Assembly: GCA_038040395.1 (NCBI GenBank)
Contig: JBBPIJ010000013.1
Location: 1-64,000 of the forward strand
Direction of reading: 5' to 3'
Length of the DNA: 64,000 bases
Origin: VAXT01 sp038040395
GTDB taxonomy: Bacteria; Actinomycetota; Thermoleophilia; Gaiellales; Gaiellaceae
Positions 17,587 to 26,053 of the stretch are shown here, in pieces; the first letter of the stretch is position 1, and each line of letters starts with the position of its first letter. A program made the position numbers and the translations under genes. The notes beneath the pieces are model-generated. The model had not been told where the DNA came from. It made no database searches and worked only from the letters and a program-made list of their open reading frames with translations.

Positions 17587-17702
17587 CGGCGTTTTGCTCC
17601 TTGCTCGGGGGATTGGCGACTCCAGACCCGACGGTAGGGGCCGCCAGGCCCTAGAGCTTCGGGAATGACCCGCGCCCGCACGCGGGGTGACCGCAGTGTT
17701 CT

Positions 17703-17719
17703 GTGCGGGTTTCCCGCAC
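17703..17719 (-). terminator. Hairpin downstream of the M15 peptidase gene
   Basis: GTGCGGG-TTT-CCCGCAC forms a perfect 7-bp stem with a 3-base loop, 16 bases past the stop of the gene ending at 17735. No U-tract follows, so termination strength is uncertain. Confidence 0.5.
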
Positions 17720-17734
17720 CCGCGAGATCGGTCT

Positions 17735-18343
17735 CTAGCCGCCCGTGGAAGAGAAATGCTGGTAGTCGGGCGTGCCCTGCCAGCGGCCGCCCCACTGCCA
17801 CCCGACACGCGCAAACGCGTTCACGAGCACTCCGCGTCGAACGGCCATGCCCGGCCGCACCTTCGACCGGTCCAGGTACGCGCGGCCCGCCCGCGGATGC
17901 ACCTGCCCGCCCTCGATGTACGGGTTCTCCACCGGGTTGACGTCGATGGCCAGGCCGTACGCGTGCGTCGACCACCGGCGCGGGCCGGGCCCGACGACGT
18001 AGCGACAGTTGAAGGCGGACGAATTGTCGGCTGCGAGGGAACGCTCGTCGTTCCCGCCGTACGCGTCGATCAGGCGCATCCGCTTGATCGGGAAGCGCGC
18101 GCCGTACAGGCGCTTGAAGACGATGACGAGGTCCCGAACCGCGCCGTGATTCACGACGAGCGCGCCGGTGTGCGCCCGCCCGTCGAAGCCCCAGTACGTC
18201 AGCCGCACGCGGCGCAGCGCGGCGGGCGAGACGGGGCAGCCGGAATGCCACGAGTGCGGAAGTTGCGCGCTCCTGACCGGCGAGACGCTGTGTGCGAATG
18301 GCGGAGCCTGAGCGGCGAGAAGTGCGAGAAGCGCGAAGCCCAT
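17735..18343 (-). CDS. M15-family D-Ala-D-Ala carboxypeptidase-like protein
   Basis: 202 residues with a signal peptide (MGFALLALLAAQAPPFAHS). The zinc-peptidase motifs are present: STHAYGLAIDVNP (His and Asp ligands in SxHxxGxAxD form) and WQGTPDYQHFS (final His). M15 enzymes trim peptidoglycan stem peptides. The region from SWHSGCPV to FKRLYGARFPI matches the M15C/VanY-like subfamily. It starts 29 bases from the divergent L,D-transpeptidase gene, so two wall enzymes share a promoter region. Confidence 0.87.
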   Translation of the reverse strand: MGFALLALLAAQAPPFAHSVSPVRSAQLPHSWHSGCPVSPAALRRVRLTYWGFDGRAHTGALVVNHGAVRDLVIVFKRLYGARFPIKRMRLIDAYGGNDERSLAADNSSAFNCRYVVGPGPRRWSTHAYGLAIDVNPVENPYIEGGQVHPRAGRAYLDRSKVRPGMAVRRGVLVNAFARVGWQWGGRWQGTPDYQHFSSTGG

Positions 18344-18372
18344 CGGTCGTCGAGATTAGTCTGAAGTCTCGT

Positions 18373-19083
18373 ATGGGGAGAATGATCTTGCTCGCGGCGG
18401 CTCTGGCTTTGCTCCCGGCTGCGACGGCCACCGGCGGGGACGCCGCCGGCGTGGCCTGCCCGCCGACGCTCGCCAACCAGTTGGCCTCGACCGGCTCGGC
18501 GACTCAGCTCCTCACCGTCGCGTCGCTGCGGCCGACGTCCACGAGCGGGATGCTGCGGGCCTGGGAGAAGCGCGGCGAGTGCTGGGCCCAGGTCGCCGGG
18601 CCCTGGCCCGCCTGGCTCGGGCAACGCGGGATCTCGGAGCACAAGCGCGAAGGCGACAGAACGACTCCCAGCGGGGCGTTCGGCTTCCAGCGCGTGATGT
18701 ACGGCGTCGCCGCGAACCCCGGCGTGCGCTACGGCTATCACCGCATCGTCTGCGGCGACTGGTGGGTCGAGGATTCGCGCTCGCGGTACTACAACCAATT
18801 CCGCCATGTGCGCTGCGGGGCTCGACCGCCCTTCCGAGTCGTAAGCGAGGACATGTCCCGCTCCCCGACCGCATATCGCCACCTCGCGGTGATCGACTAC
18901 AACACGAACCCGACCGTGCCGAGCCGGGGGTCGGGAATCTTCCTGCACGTGAGCCACGGGAACCCGACGCTCGGCTGCGTCAGTCTGCCCCTCCCCCGGC
19001 TGCTCACGATTCTGCGCTGGTTGCGCCCGGCCAGGCAGCCGCTGATCGTGATCGGCACCCGCGCGAGCATCCGCCGCTTCTAG
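18373..19083 (+). CDS. Secreted L,D-transpeptidase-like (YkuD) protein
   Basis: 236 residues from the ATG at 18373; the upstream frame overlaps the divergent gene and is not used. The signal peptide ends near AATATGG. The catalytic block is FLHVSHGNPTLGCVSL, with H192 and nucleophile C202, and Ser replacing the usual Arg after GCV. The sequence TTPSGAFGF is a typical YkuD entry strand. This variant family is common in actinobacteria with an RxG(D)xxTPxG motif (here REGDRTTPSG). A perfect hairpin terminator follows 7 bases after the stop. Confidence 0.85.
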   Translation: MGRMILLAAALALLPAATATGGDAAGVACPPTLANQLASTGSATQLLTVASLRPTSTSGMLRAWEKRGECWAQVAGPWPAWLGQRGISEHKREGDRTTPSGAFGFQRVMYGVAANPGVRYGYHRIVCGDWWVEDSRSRYYNQFRHVRCGARPPFRVVSEDMSRSPTAYRHLAVIDYNTNPTVPSRGSGIFLHVSHGNPTLGCVSLPLPRLLTILRWLRPARQPLIVIGTRASIRRF

Positions 19084-19090
19084 CGACCAA

Positions 19091-19120
19091 AGAAGAGGCC
19101 CGCAGGAGCGGGCCTCTTCT
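19091..19120. terminator. Strong bidirectional hairpin terminator
   Basis: A perfect 13-bp stem (AGAAGAGGCCCGC / GCGGGCCTCTTCT) with loop AGGA lies between convergent genes ending at 19083 and 19147. The TCTTCT arms provide T-rich tails in both directions. Confidence 0.85.
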
Positions 19121-19146
19121 CGTGTCGGGCTGGAGGAGAGACACAA

Positions 19147-19836
19147 CTACGCCGCGGGCATCACGAAGTCCGCGCCGTTGGGTGGGCCGCCGCGCCATCG
19201 GAATTCGTGGCGCTCGCCCGGACCGCGGAACGTGCCGTTCACGAGAGCATCGATCCGCGAGTTCAGTTCGCTCAGCTTCTCCTTTGCCTGCGCCTCGGTC
19301 AGCATGCCGTCCTTCACTGCCTGGTCGAGGTGCTTCTTCGCGTCGGCGAGCAAGACCTGCTTCAGCCCGTCGACCGACTTGTCCTGCGCCTTGGCGACAT
19401 CGGCCAGCGACTTGTTCCCTGAGAGCTTCTGGAGCAGTTGCGGCACCGTCAGCCCGAGGTAGTCCGCAGCCGCGGACAGATGCTCGCCGCGGGGATGGAA
19501 GCCCCCGGGTCCTCCGCGACCGCGCTCGCCGAAACGGTGCGGGCCGCCGAAGAACAGCGGAACGCCCCCTTCTCTGATCCTGGCCTTCATCTGGTTGGCC
19601 TGGGCCTCGGTGATCCGGCCTGCCTTGAGATCGGCGTCGACCTGGTCGATCGCCGCCGCCTTGGTCGCATCCTCGAGCTTCTGGGGAGAGATTCCGAGAT
19701 GCCCCGCGACCCGCGCGAGGAATCCGTTCCCCGACCTCGTCGAGCTCTTCGACGCTGCGATCGCGCCTCCGGCTCCGACGGCGACCGCAAGCGCGGCCGC
19801 GACCGTCAGTGTTCGCTTCGAGCCGAGCATGTTCAT
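19147..19836 (-). CDS. Secreted helical repeat protein (actinobacterial, unnamed family)
   Basis: 229 residues from the ATG at 19836, chosen for AAAGGA upstream. Signal peptide to about 30. Two helical modules share L.ISPQKLEDATK / LGLTVPQLLQKLSGNKSL, A(I)DQVDADLKAGRITEAQANQMK / KKHLDQAVKDGMLTEAQAKEKL. A Gly/His/Arg-rich linker (GGPHRFGERGRGGPGGFHPRGEH) separates them and could bind metal. This module is common in secreted actinobacterial proteins with no known function. A four-copy CTAAG array precedes it, shared with htrA, so it is probably part of the envelope-stress regulon. Confidence 0.8.
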   Translation of the reverse strand: MNMLGSKRTLTVAAALAVAVGAGGAIAASKSSTRSGNGFLARVAGHLGISPQKLEDATKAAAIDQVDADLKAGRITEAQANQMKARIREGGVPLFFGGPHRFGERGRGGPGGFHPRGEHLSAAADYLGLTVPQLLQKLSGNKSLADVAKAQDKSVDGLKQVLLADAKKHLDQAVKDGMLTEAQAKEKLSELNSRIDALVNGTFRGPGERHEFRWRGGPPNGADFVMPAA

Positions 19837-19881
19837 AGGGAGTCCTTTCCTCATCGCGTGACCTCATCCAAACATGCGTCT

Positions 19882-19919
19882 CTAAGGTCAATCTGAAGCC
19901 TGGCTAAGAAGGAGCTAAG
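19882..19919 (-). promoter_or_regulatory. Four-copy CTnAG-type direct-repeat array, 11-bp phase
   Basis: CTAAG (19882), CTGAA (19893), CTAAG (19904) and CTAAG (19915) recur at exact 11-base steps, 46 bases upstream of the gene starting at 19836. An array of the same core, count and phase precedes htrA at 21192-21229. The geometry fits an OmpR-family regulator; the neighbouring MprA-like regulator at 21279 is the best candidate. Confidence 0.7.
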
Positions 19920-19936
19920 AATCCGCAACGAGAAGA

Positions 19937-19954
19937 GCCGCCTCGAGGGGCGGC
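19937..19954 (-). terminator. Hairpin downstream of htrA
   Basis: GCCGCC and GGCGGC pair around a 6-base loop, 28 bases past the htrA stop. On the minus strand TCTTCTCGTT follows. It separates htrA from the promoter array of the next gene. Confidence 0.55.
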
Positions 19955-19981
19955 CCTTTCCGTGCTCCGATTCTGTCCTCG

Positions 19982-21148
19982 TTAGGGGTTTGCGCGCGAC
20001 GGCCGGGTATCGAGCGTCACGTCGGTCGTGTGCGTCTTCCCCTCTCGCCAGTAGGTGACCGAGACCGTGTCGCCGGGGCGCTTGGAGTCGACCGCACGCT
20101 GGAGCTCCTCGGAGGTCGTGACCTTCTTCCCGTCGAACGCCGTGATCACGTCGCCGCCGATCGGATACGGGTCGCCGTCGACGCTCTTCGTGCCGATCGA
20201 GGATCGAAGGCCCGCCTTCGCAGCGGGCGTTCCACCCGTCACCTTGCGGAGCTCGACGCCCTCGACGAGCGCGAGGTCGGAGGCGATCGTCGCAGGGATC
20301 GTCACGACGGACACGCCGAGGTATGCGTGCTCCGCCTTGCCCGTACCGATGAGCTGAGTCGTGATCAGGTGAATCGTGTTCGACGGGATCGCGAACCCGA
20401 CGCCGACGTTTCCGCCTCCGTCACCTGCAATCTGTGCATTGACGCCGATCACCTCGCCCTGCGCATTGAGCAGCGGGCCGCCGGAGTTGCCGTGGTTGAT
20501 CGCGGCATCGGTCTGGATCGAATCGTTGATCGTGAAGTCGTTCGGCGCCTCCATCTGGCGATGGAGGGCGCTGACGATGCCGCTCGTCACCGTCTCCTCG
20601 AGCCCGAACGGGCTGCCGATCGCGACGACGCCGTCCCCGACGAGCAGCTTGCTCGAGTCGCCGACCGTGAGCGGGCTCAGGATCGACTGTGGCGCGTCGA
20701 CCTTGATCACCGCGAGGTCGGTCGAGGGGTCCGAGCCGACGACGTTTGCCTTGTACGTGTCGCCGTTCCAGAAGCGGACCGAGATCGACCGTGCGCCGTC
20801 GACGACGTGCTCGTTCGTGACGACGTTGCCCTTGGAGTCGTAGACGAATCCAGAGCCCTGCGATTTCGGAGTCTGGCCATTACCCTGTCCGAACGGCACT
20901 CCGGACGAAGGGAGGGTGACCGTGATCTCGACGACGCCCTTGTAGGAAGACCGGTAGATCTCGCCGATCGTGAGCGGGGAGGTGCTCGCCGCCGGCTCCG
21001 AGTTGCGAACGGGGACCTGGCGAACGACCGTCGTCGTGTCCGGGGACGAGAACGACGAGTAGGCGACGGCCCCGGCGCCCGCGCCGACGGCGAGGGTCGC
21101 GACGACGGCCATGAGCAGGGTCGGGATGCGTCGAGAGCGGCGATTCAT
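19982..21148 (-). CDS. htrA: HtrA/DegP-like serine protease with PDZ domain
   Basis: 388 residues from the ATG at 21148 (GGAAGGAAA upstream); the longer frame to 21280 overlaps the divergent promoter. A TM anchor at 9-30 is followed by a trypsin-like domain with H114 (NEHVVDG), D144 (STDLAVIKV) and S222 (HGNSGGPLL), then a PDZ domain at about 285-380 (GVELRKVTGGTPAAKAGLR). It degrades misfolded proteins outside the membrane. In mycobacteria the homologue PepD is encoded with MprA/MprB; here it is divergent from such a pair and preceded by the CTnAG array. Confidence 0.92.
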   Translation of the reverse strand: MNRRSRRIPTLLMAVVATLAVGAGAGAVAYSSFSSPDTTTVVRQVPVRNSEPAASTSPLTIGEIYRSSYKGVVEITVTLPSSGVPFGQGNGQTPKSQGSGFVYDSKGNVVTNEHVVDGARSISVRFWNGDTYKANVVGSDPSTDLAVIKVDAPQSILSPLTVGDSSKLLVGDGVVAIGSPFGLEETVTSGIVSALHRQMEAPNDFTINDSIQTDAAINHGNSGGPLLNAQGEVIGVNAQIAGDGGGNVGVGFAIPSNTIHLITTQLIGTGKAEHAYLGVSVVTIPATIASDLALVEGVELRKVTGGTPAAKAGLRSSIGTKSVDGDPYPIGGDVITAFDGKKVTTSEELQRAVDSKRPGDTVSVTYWREGKTHTTDVTLDTRPSRANP

Positions 21149-21191
21149 CGGATTTCCTTCCATTCGGATGCCCCTATGAGAGCAGTCGCGT

Positions 21192-21229
21192 CTAAGGACC
21201 GCCTGAGAGACGCTTAAGAACTGGCTAAG
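21192..21229. promoter_or_regulatory. Four-copy CTnAG-type array in the htrA/response-regulator divergent promoter
   Basis: CTAAG (21192), CTGAG (21203), TTAAG (21214) and CTAAG (21225) are spaced by exactly 11 bases in the 130-base region between htrA (minus) and the response regulator (plus). Count and phase equal those at 19882-19919. It could serve both divergent genes, giving autoregulation. Confidence 0.7.
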
Positions 21230-21278
21230 AGAGAGGCTTCTTATTCGCCTCTCATACTCCCGGCGCAACAATTGGATC

Positions 21279-21953
21279 ATGAAGATCCTGGTCGTCGACG
21301 ACGAACGCGCGGTTCGCGAGTCCCTGCGGCGCGCACTCGAGCTCGAGGGCTACGAGATCGAGCTCGCCGCCGACGGCAACGAGGCGCTCTATCGCCTCGA
21401 GTCGACGGACGAGCCCGACGCGATGATCCTCGACGTGCTCATGCCCGGCGTCGACGGGCTCGAGGTCTGCCGCCGGCTGCGCAGCGGCGGCAGCAGGCTC
21501 CCCGTGCTCATGCTGACCGCGCGCACCGAAGTGGAGGACCGGGTCGCGGGCCTCGACGCGGGCGCGGACGACTACGTCACCAAGCCGTTTGCCCTCGAGG
21601 AGCTGCTGGCCCGGGTCCGGGCGCTCCTTCGGCGGACGAGCGACGAGGCTGGTGACGTGATGCGCTTTGCTGACCTCGAGCTCGACCCGGGCACACGGGA
21701 GGTCCGCCGCGGCGACAGGGCGATGGAGCTGACGCGCACGGAGTTCTCCCTCCTCGAACTCTTCATGAGGAACCCGCGGCAGGTCTTGACTCGGTCGGTG
21801 ATCTTCGAGCGGGTGTGGGGCTACGACTTCGGGTTCGCGTCGAACTCGCTCGACGTCTACATCGGCTACCTGCGGCGCAAGACCGAAGCGGACGGCGAGC
21901 CTCGGCTCATCCAGACCGTGCGCGGCGTCGGGTACGCGCTCCGCGAGCCATGA
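21279..21953 (+). CDS. OmpR-family response regulator (MprA-like)
   Basis: 224 residues. Receiver with D8/D9, phospho-acceptor D52 in MILDVLMPG, T in MLTART and K in YVTKPFALEELLARV. The DNA-binding domain has MELTRTEFSLLELFMRNPRQVLTR and ends TVRGVGYALREP. The order regulator, kinase, divergent PDZ protease matches mycobacterial mprA-mprB-pepD, which responds to envelope stress. The assignment to MprA specifically is inference from context. Its stop overlaps the kinase start as ATGA. Confidence 0.93.
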   Translation: MKILVVDDERAVRESLRRALELEGYEIELAADGNEALYRLESTDEPDAMILDVLMPGVDGLEVCRRLRSGGSRLPVLMLTARTEVEDRVAGLDAGADDYVTKPFALEELLARVRALLRRTSDEAGDVMRFADLELDPGTREVRRGDRAMELTRTEFSLLELFMRNPRQVLTRSVIFERVWGYDFGFASNSLDVYIGYLRRKTEADGEPRLIQTVRGVGYALREP

Positions 21954-23275
21954 GCTTTCGCGCGCGACTGACGCTTGTTGCTGCCGCCGCCGTGGCCCTC
22001 GCCGTGGTGCTCGCCTCCGCCGTGTCGTATTTCGTCGTCGAAGGGCAGCTCCGGAAACCGATCGACGACGGCCTCGAGCACAGCGCGAGCGAAATCCTGA
22101 ACGGGCGGCGGCCGTTCAATCCGATCGAGCCGGAGCCGGGAGGCGCGGCGGGCTACTTCCAGGTCGTGCGGTCGGACGGATCGAAGCTTCGTCCGCCCGA
22201 GGAACGCGTGGAGCTGCCCGCCGGGGCACGGACCCTCGAAGTCGCGCAGGGCCGTCGCGGCGCGTTCTTCAGCGACATGCACGCGGGTGGAACCCATCTC
22301 CGGGTCCTGACGTTCCCCTACGGAGACAGCTCGGCCGTGCAGGTCGCCCGCTCGCTGACCGAGGTCGACCGGACGCTCGACCGGATGAGGCTCTTCCTCG
22401 TCCTGATCGCTCTCGGTGGGATCGGCGTCGCGGCCGGGCTGGGCCTCCTGGTGTCGCGGGCGGCCCTCGCCCCGGTCAGGCGCCTGAGCAGCGCCGCCGA
22501 GAACGTCGCGAAGACCGGCGACCTGTCCGAGCGCATCGAGACCCAGGGGCGCGACGAGCTGAGCCGGCTGGCCTCGAACTTCAACGCGATGCTCGGGGCG
22601 CTCGAAGAGTCGACGCGCGCACGCCGGCAGCTCGTCGCCGACGCATCGCACGAGCTGCGAACGCCGCTGACGAGCCTGCGCACCAACATCGAAGTGTTGG
22701 CGAGCGACCGGGCTCTGCCCACCGGGGAGCGAGAACGACTCCTGAGTGACGTCGTCGAGCAGCTCGGAGAGATGACGACGCTGATCGCCGAGCTGATCGA
22801 GCTCGCCCGCGGCGAACAGGATCAACAAGAGGTGGCCGAGGACGTGCGCCTGGATCTCGTAGCCGCCGACGCCGTCGAGCGCAGCCGGCGCAACCGCCCG
22901 GGGGTGAGCTTCACGACCGACCTCCAGGAATCGCTCGTCCACGGCGTTCCGAGGACGATCGAGCGCGCACTCGCCAACCTGCTCGACAACGCAGCCAAGT
23001 GGAGCCCGCCCGGCGGAGAGGTCGAGGTGAAGGTACGCGACGGTGAGGTGACGGTCCGGGACCACGGGCCGGGCATCGCCGAGGAGGACCTGCCATACGT
23101 CTTCGACCGCTTCTACCGAGCGAGCTCGGCGCGCGGACTTCCGGGATCCGGGCTCGGCCTCGCGATCGTCCGCCAGGTGGCCGAGGCGCACGGCGGCACA
23201 GTGGTCGCAGAGCGCGCCGAAGGCGGCGGGACGATCATGCGGTTGACCCTGAACGGCGCGCCGAACGGGCAGTAG
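21950..23275 (+). CDS. Sensor histidine kinase (MprB-like)
   Basis: 441 residues from the ATG at 21950. TM1 at 8-30, extracytoplasmic sensor of about 120 residues, TM2 near 145-168, HAMP (LSSAAENVAKTGDLSERIE), H-box DASHELRTPLTSLR, N-box LANLLDNAAKWSP, G1 DHGPGIAEEDL, F-box YVFDRFYRAS and G2 GSGLGLAIVRQ. All boxes are intact. It is coupled to the regulator and followed after 14 bases by a lipoprotein gene, giving a three-gene operon. Confidence 0.92.
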   Translation: MSFRARLTLVAAAAVALAVVLASAVSYFVVEGQLRKPIDDGLEHSASEILNGRRPFNPIEPEPGGAAGYFQVVRSDGSKLRPPEERVELPAGARTLEVAQGRRGAFFSDMHAGGTHLRVLTFPYGDSSAVQVARSLTEVDRTLDRMRLFLVLIALGGIGVAAGLGLLVSRAALAPVRRLSSAAENVAKTGDLSERIETQGRDELSRLASNFNAMLGALEESTRARRQLVADASHELRTPLTSLRTNIEVLASDRALPTGERERLLSDVVEQLGEMTTLIAELIELARGEQDQQEVAEDVRLDLVAADAVERSRRNRPGVSFTTDLQESLVHGVPRTIERALANLLDNAAKWSPPGGEVEVKVRDGEVTVRDHGPGIAEEDLPYVFDRFYRASSARGLPGSGLGLAIVRQVAEAHGGTVVAERAEGGGTIMRLTLNGAPNGQ

Positions 23276-23289
23276 CCGCTTCGTACGCC

Positions 23290-23757
23290 ATGATTCGGCA
23301 CGTGAAGCGTGCCGCCCTGACGGTCCTGCTTGTCGTGATCGCCCTCGCCGGTTGCGGCGGCGAGACTGATCCTGCGACCACCCCAGCCGGAACGGCGCAG
23401 GCGGAGTACCTCAAGGATCTCTACGCCGGCCGCTACGCGCAGGCCTACTCCACCCTTCATCCGACCTACAAGCAGATCGTCTCCCGATCGCAGTTCTCGG
23501 ACTGCGCAGCAAGCACGATTCCGCCCGGTCAACTCGACTCGATCGAGATCCTCGACGTCTTCGATGATCCGGTCCAGTTTCCCGGCGGCCAAGAGCAGGA
23601 AGCGAATGCGGTCCGGGTGCGGCTAACGTCGACCTCCGGTGAGACGACCGAACCGTTCGAGAATCACGAGGTGAAGGTCGGGGACCGGTGGTACTGGGTC
23701 CTCAACGAGTCGGCGGTCACCGCCTACAAGGCGGGTCGCTGCCCCGGCGGGGCTTAG
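23290..23757 (+). CDS. Lipoprotein of unknown function
   Basis: 155 residues with a clear lipobox (IALAGCGG, Cys at 22) after a hydrophobic signal. The mature part, YLKDLYAGRYAQAYSTLHP then VRVRLTSTSGETTEPFENHEV and DRWYWVLN, has the strand and helix pattern of NTF2-like/DUF4878-type small lipoproteins. It sits 14 bases after the MprB-like kinase, so it may be a sensor accessory or regulon member. Confidence 0.8.
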   Translation: MIRHVKRAALTVLLVVIALAGCGGETDPATTPAGTAQAEYLKDLYAGRYAQAYSTLHPTYKQIVSRSQFSDCAASTIPPGQLDSIEILDVFDDPVQFPGGQEQEANAVRVRLTSTSGETTEPFENHEVKVGDRWYWVLNESAVTAYKAGRCPGGA

Positions 23758-23778
23758 TAGCCCGCTGGTACCGTCGGC

Positions 23779-23946
23779 GTGGTGACCTCCGCCCCGACCA
23801 CGTACGAGGTCGTCTGCCCCCATTGCAAGAAGACGTTCCGCAGTGAGCTCCTAGGGGGCGAGGACGAGCGCCATCGCGGCTTCAAGTGCCGGCACTGCCG
23901 GCTCTACGTCCCGTACGAGCGGGCCGAGGCCGAAGACGCCGACTAG
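23779..23946 (+). CDS. Small zinc-ribbon protein (55 aa)
   Basis: From GTG at 23779 (or 23782) a 55-residue frame reads through CPHC-x20-CRHC, a two-knuckle zinc ribbon, with an acidic C-terminus ending EDAD. The open frame, cysteine spacing and third-position GC support a real gene. Its TAG stop overlaps the convergent sigma factor gene by 4 bases. Such ribbons are often RNA-polymerase- or ribosome-associated, but no partner can be assigned. Confidence 0.7.
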   Translation: MVTSAPTTYEVVCPHCKKTFRSELLGGEDERHRGFKCRHCRLYVPYERAEAEDAD

Positions 23947-25037
23947 CTCGAGTCCCTGAGGCCCTGGGCTTCGGGCAACGTCTCTAGGCGCTTCAGCGTG
24001 TTGTTCTCGATCTGGCGGATGCGCTCGCGCGTGACTCCGAAGGCGCGGCCGACCTCCTCGAGTGTGCACGGCTGCGCGCCGGTGAGCCCGAAGCGCAGCT
24101 CGATCACCTGTCGCTCACGGTCGGGAAGCGAGTCGAGCGCCTTCTGGATGTCCTCCCGGCGAAGCGAGACCGATGCCGTGTCGAACGGCGACTCTGCCTG
24201 CTCGTCCTGGACGAAGTCCCCGAGTTCCGACTCCTCCTCCTCGCCGATCGGCTTCTCGAGCGAGACGGGCAACTGGGCCATGCGCAGGATCTCGCGCACC
24301 TCCTCGGGCGTCATCTCGAGCTCGCGCGCGATCTCCTCTGGCTGAGGCTCGCGGCCGAGGCGCTGCACGAGTTGGCGCTCGATGTGCACGACCTTGTTCA
24401 GCTTCTCGACCATGTGGACCGGGATCCGGATCGTCCGGGCCTTGTCGGCGATGGCGCGGGTGACGGCCTGGCGGATCCACCACGTGGCGTAGGTCGAGAA
24501 CTTGTAGCCCTTCCGGTAGTCGAACTTCTCGACCGCGCGGATGAGGCCGAGCGAGCCCTCCTGGATCAGGTCGAGGAACGAGAGGCCCCGGCCCAGGTAG
24601 CTCTTCGCGATCGAGACGACCAGGCGGAGGTTCGCCTCGGTCATATGCGTCTTGGCGAACATGTCGCCGCGCTCGATCCGCTTCGCGAGGTAGACCTCCT
24701 GATCAGCGGTCAGGAGCGGGACCTTGCCGATCTCGCGCAGGTAGAGCCGCAGCGAATCGAGGGAGGGCTCGACAGAGAGATCGAGCTTCGGGCCCTTCTC
24801 CTCCTCCGCCAGCGCGGGCTGCTCGTGCGGCGGGTGCTTGTGGTGCTCCCCCTCCATCAACTCGATGGAGTGGTCGATCAAGTACGTGTAGAAGTCCTCG
24901 ACCTGCTCCTTGCTGAGGTCGACCTCCTCGAGCCCCGCGACGATTTCGTCATAGGTGAGGAAGCCCTTCTCTGTTCCGTCCTGTACCAGCTTGTGAAGCT
25001 CTTCGACGTCCGGGAGGGAGATGTCGACTGTGAGCAA
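23943..25037 (-). CDS. sigA: Primary RNA polymerase sigma factor (group 1, SigA/RpoD)
   Basis: 364 residues from a TTG at 25037 with AAAGAGAGG just upstream; an ATG at 25094 has its only purine-rich site directly abutting it. Short region 1.1 (DISLPDVEELHKLVQDG), region 1.2 (SLRLYLREIGKVPLLT), 2.1-2.4 (FLDLIQEGSLGLIRAVEKFDY, YATWWIRQAVTRAIAD), 3 (PVHMVEKLNKV), 4.2 (TLEEVGRAFGVTRERIRQIE). Ends with LPEAQGLRDSS. It directs housekeeping transcription. It is convergent with the zinc-ribbon gene. Confidence 0.95.
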   Translation of the reverse strand: MLTVDISLPDVEELHKLVQDGTEKGFLTYDEIVAGLEEVDLSKEQVEDFYTYLIDHSIELMEGEHHKHPPHEQPALAEEEKGPKLDLSVEPSLDSLRLYLREIGKVPLLTADQEVYLAKRIERGDMFAKTHMTEANLRLVVSIAKSYLGRGLSFLDLIQEGSLGLIRAVEKFDYRKGYKFSTYATWWIRQAVTRAIADKARTIRIPVHMVEKLNKVVHIERQLVQRLGREPQPEEIARELEMTPEEVREILRMAQLPVSLEKPIGEEEESELGDFVQDEQAESPFDTASVSLRREDIQKALDSLPDRERQVIELRFGLTGAQPCTLEEVGRAFGVTRERIRQIENNTLKRLETLPEAQGLRDSS

Positions 25038-25163
25038 TTGACCTCTCTTTCGCGCTAGGTGGACGGAACCCAGGAACGCAAAGAGCCGGTTCATCCTCCC
25101 CCCGGCTCACCTCTCGGCGCTCGGGAACTTAACAGCTATCCACAGGCCTGTGAAGAGTTTTTT

Positions 25164-26042
25164 TCAACAGCTTGCGAGCTCGCCGACGACCTCGTTTCGA
25201 CTGTTGCGAACCGGCACCGCCCCGAAGGCGGACCCGTCGAGGCCAAGGGACTCGAGAAAGGAGCCGAGCGCCGGCCGGAGCGCGCGGGCCGAGCCGTCCT
25301 CGACCTTGATCGCGAGGCCGAGCTCGTCCGGGCCGGCGGCGCAGAGAAGGCCCTCGGCGCCGCCCTTGGCGATCCAGCCGGGAAGAGCCTGCATGAGATT
25401 TGTGTCCACCCCCCTGGGGCCGCGGATCAGCTCCGGATGGGCGCGCATGGCGGCCGTGACATCCGCTCCGCCGTCGATCTGTTCCACACGGGCAAACGCA
25501 AGCGCCATCGTCTCGAGCGCGAGCGCGAAGCTGACGACGCCGCAACCGTCGATCGCGGTCGCGACGGGCTCGGACCCAGCTGCGTCGGCGAGCTCGGCGC
25601 GCATCGCCTGCTGGCAGGGATGCTCGGCGAGCCGGTAGCCCTGGAGCGGCCAGCCCTTCGCCCGGCAGAGGGCGAGCATCCCAGCGTGCTTGCCGGAGCA
25701 GTTGTGGTTGATGCGCCGGGATGGATTCCCTTCGGGGCCGCACTCGAGGTCGTCCTCTGTGGCCGGAGCCTTGTCGAGTAGCGCCTGCACGGCCGCCAGC
25801 TGGTCTTCGTCGGCGAGGTGGGAGGCCGAGGCGATCGCGAGGTCGCGGTCGTCGAGGTCAACGCGCTCCCGCGCCAGGGGCAGGGCCTGGATCGGCTTCG
25901 CCGCCGAGCGCATGAACGTCACGAGGCCCGGATCGCCTGCGGATGCCACGATCTCCCCGTTGCGAACCGCAACCGCGTGGACGCGGTGGACGGACTCGAC
26001 GGTCTCGCCACGCCGCGCGGCTACGCTGATCGGCTCAGCCAT
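25164..26042 (-). CDS. Type II L-asparaginase of the AnsII/ReAV family
   Basis: 292 residues matching the Asparaginase_II (Rhizobium etli-type) family, unrelated to E. coli AnsB. Characteristic blocks: VTFMRSAAKPIQALPL (Ser-x-x-Lys catalytic pair), CGPEGNPSRRINHNCSGKHAGML (with the conserved Cys and Lys), IDGCGVVSFALAL and KGGAEGLLCAA. It would hydrolyse asparagine to aspartate and ammonia in the cytoplasm. It is divergent from the glycosylase gene across the fold-back element; the start lies 11 bases from that element. Confidence 0.9.
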   Translation of the reverse strand: MAEPISVAARRGETVESVHRVHAVAVRNGEIVASAGDPGLVTFMRSAAKPIQALPLARERVDLDDRDLAIASASHLADEDQLAAVQALLDKAPATEDDLECGPEGNPSRRINHNCSGKHAGMLALCRAKGWPLQGYRLAEHPCQQAMRAELADAAGSEPVATAIDGCGVVSFALALETMALAFARVEQIDGGADVTAAMRAHPELIRGPRGVDTNLMQALPGWIAKGGAEGLLCAAGPDELGLAIKVEDGSARALRPALGSFLESLGLDGSAFGAVPVRNSRNEVVGELASC

Positions 26043-26053
26043 GAGGAGACACT

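Noticed and set aside
17583..18476. 297-residue minus-strand frame across the M15 peptidase
   Set aside because: Arg-rich shadow in another frame; the 202-residue frame carries the zinc motifs and signal peptide.
25136..25144. DnaA-box-like CTATCCACA upstream of sigA
   Set aside because: A single site with one mismatch, no cluster, no dnaA/dnaN genes and no AT-rich region, so not a replication origin.
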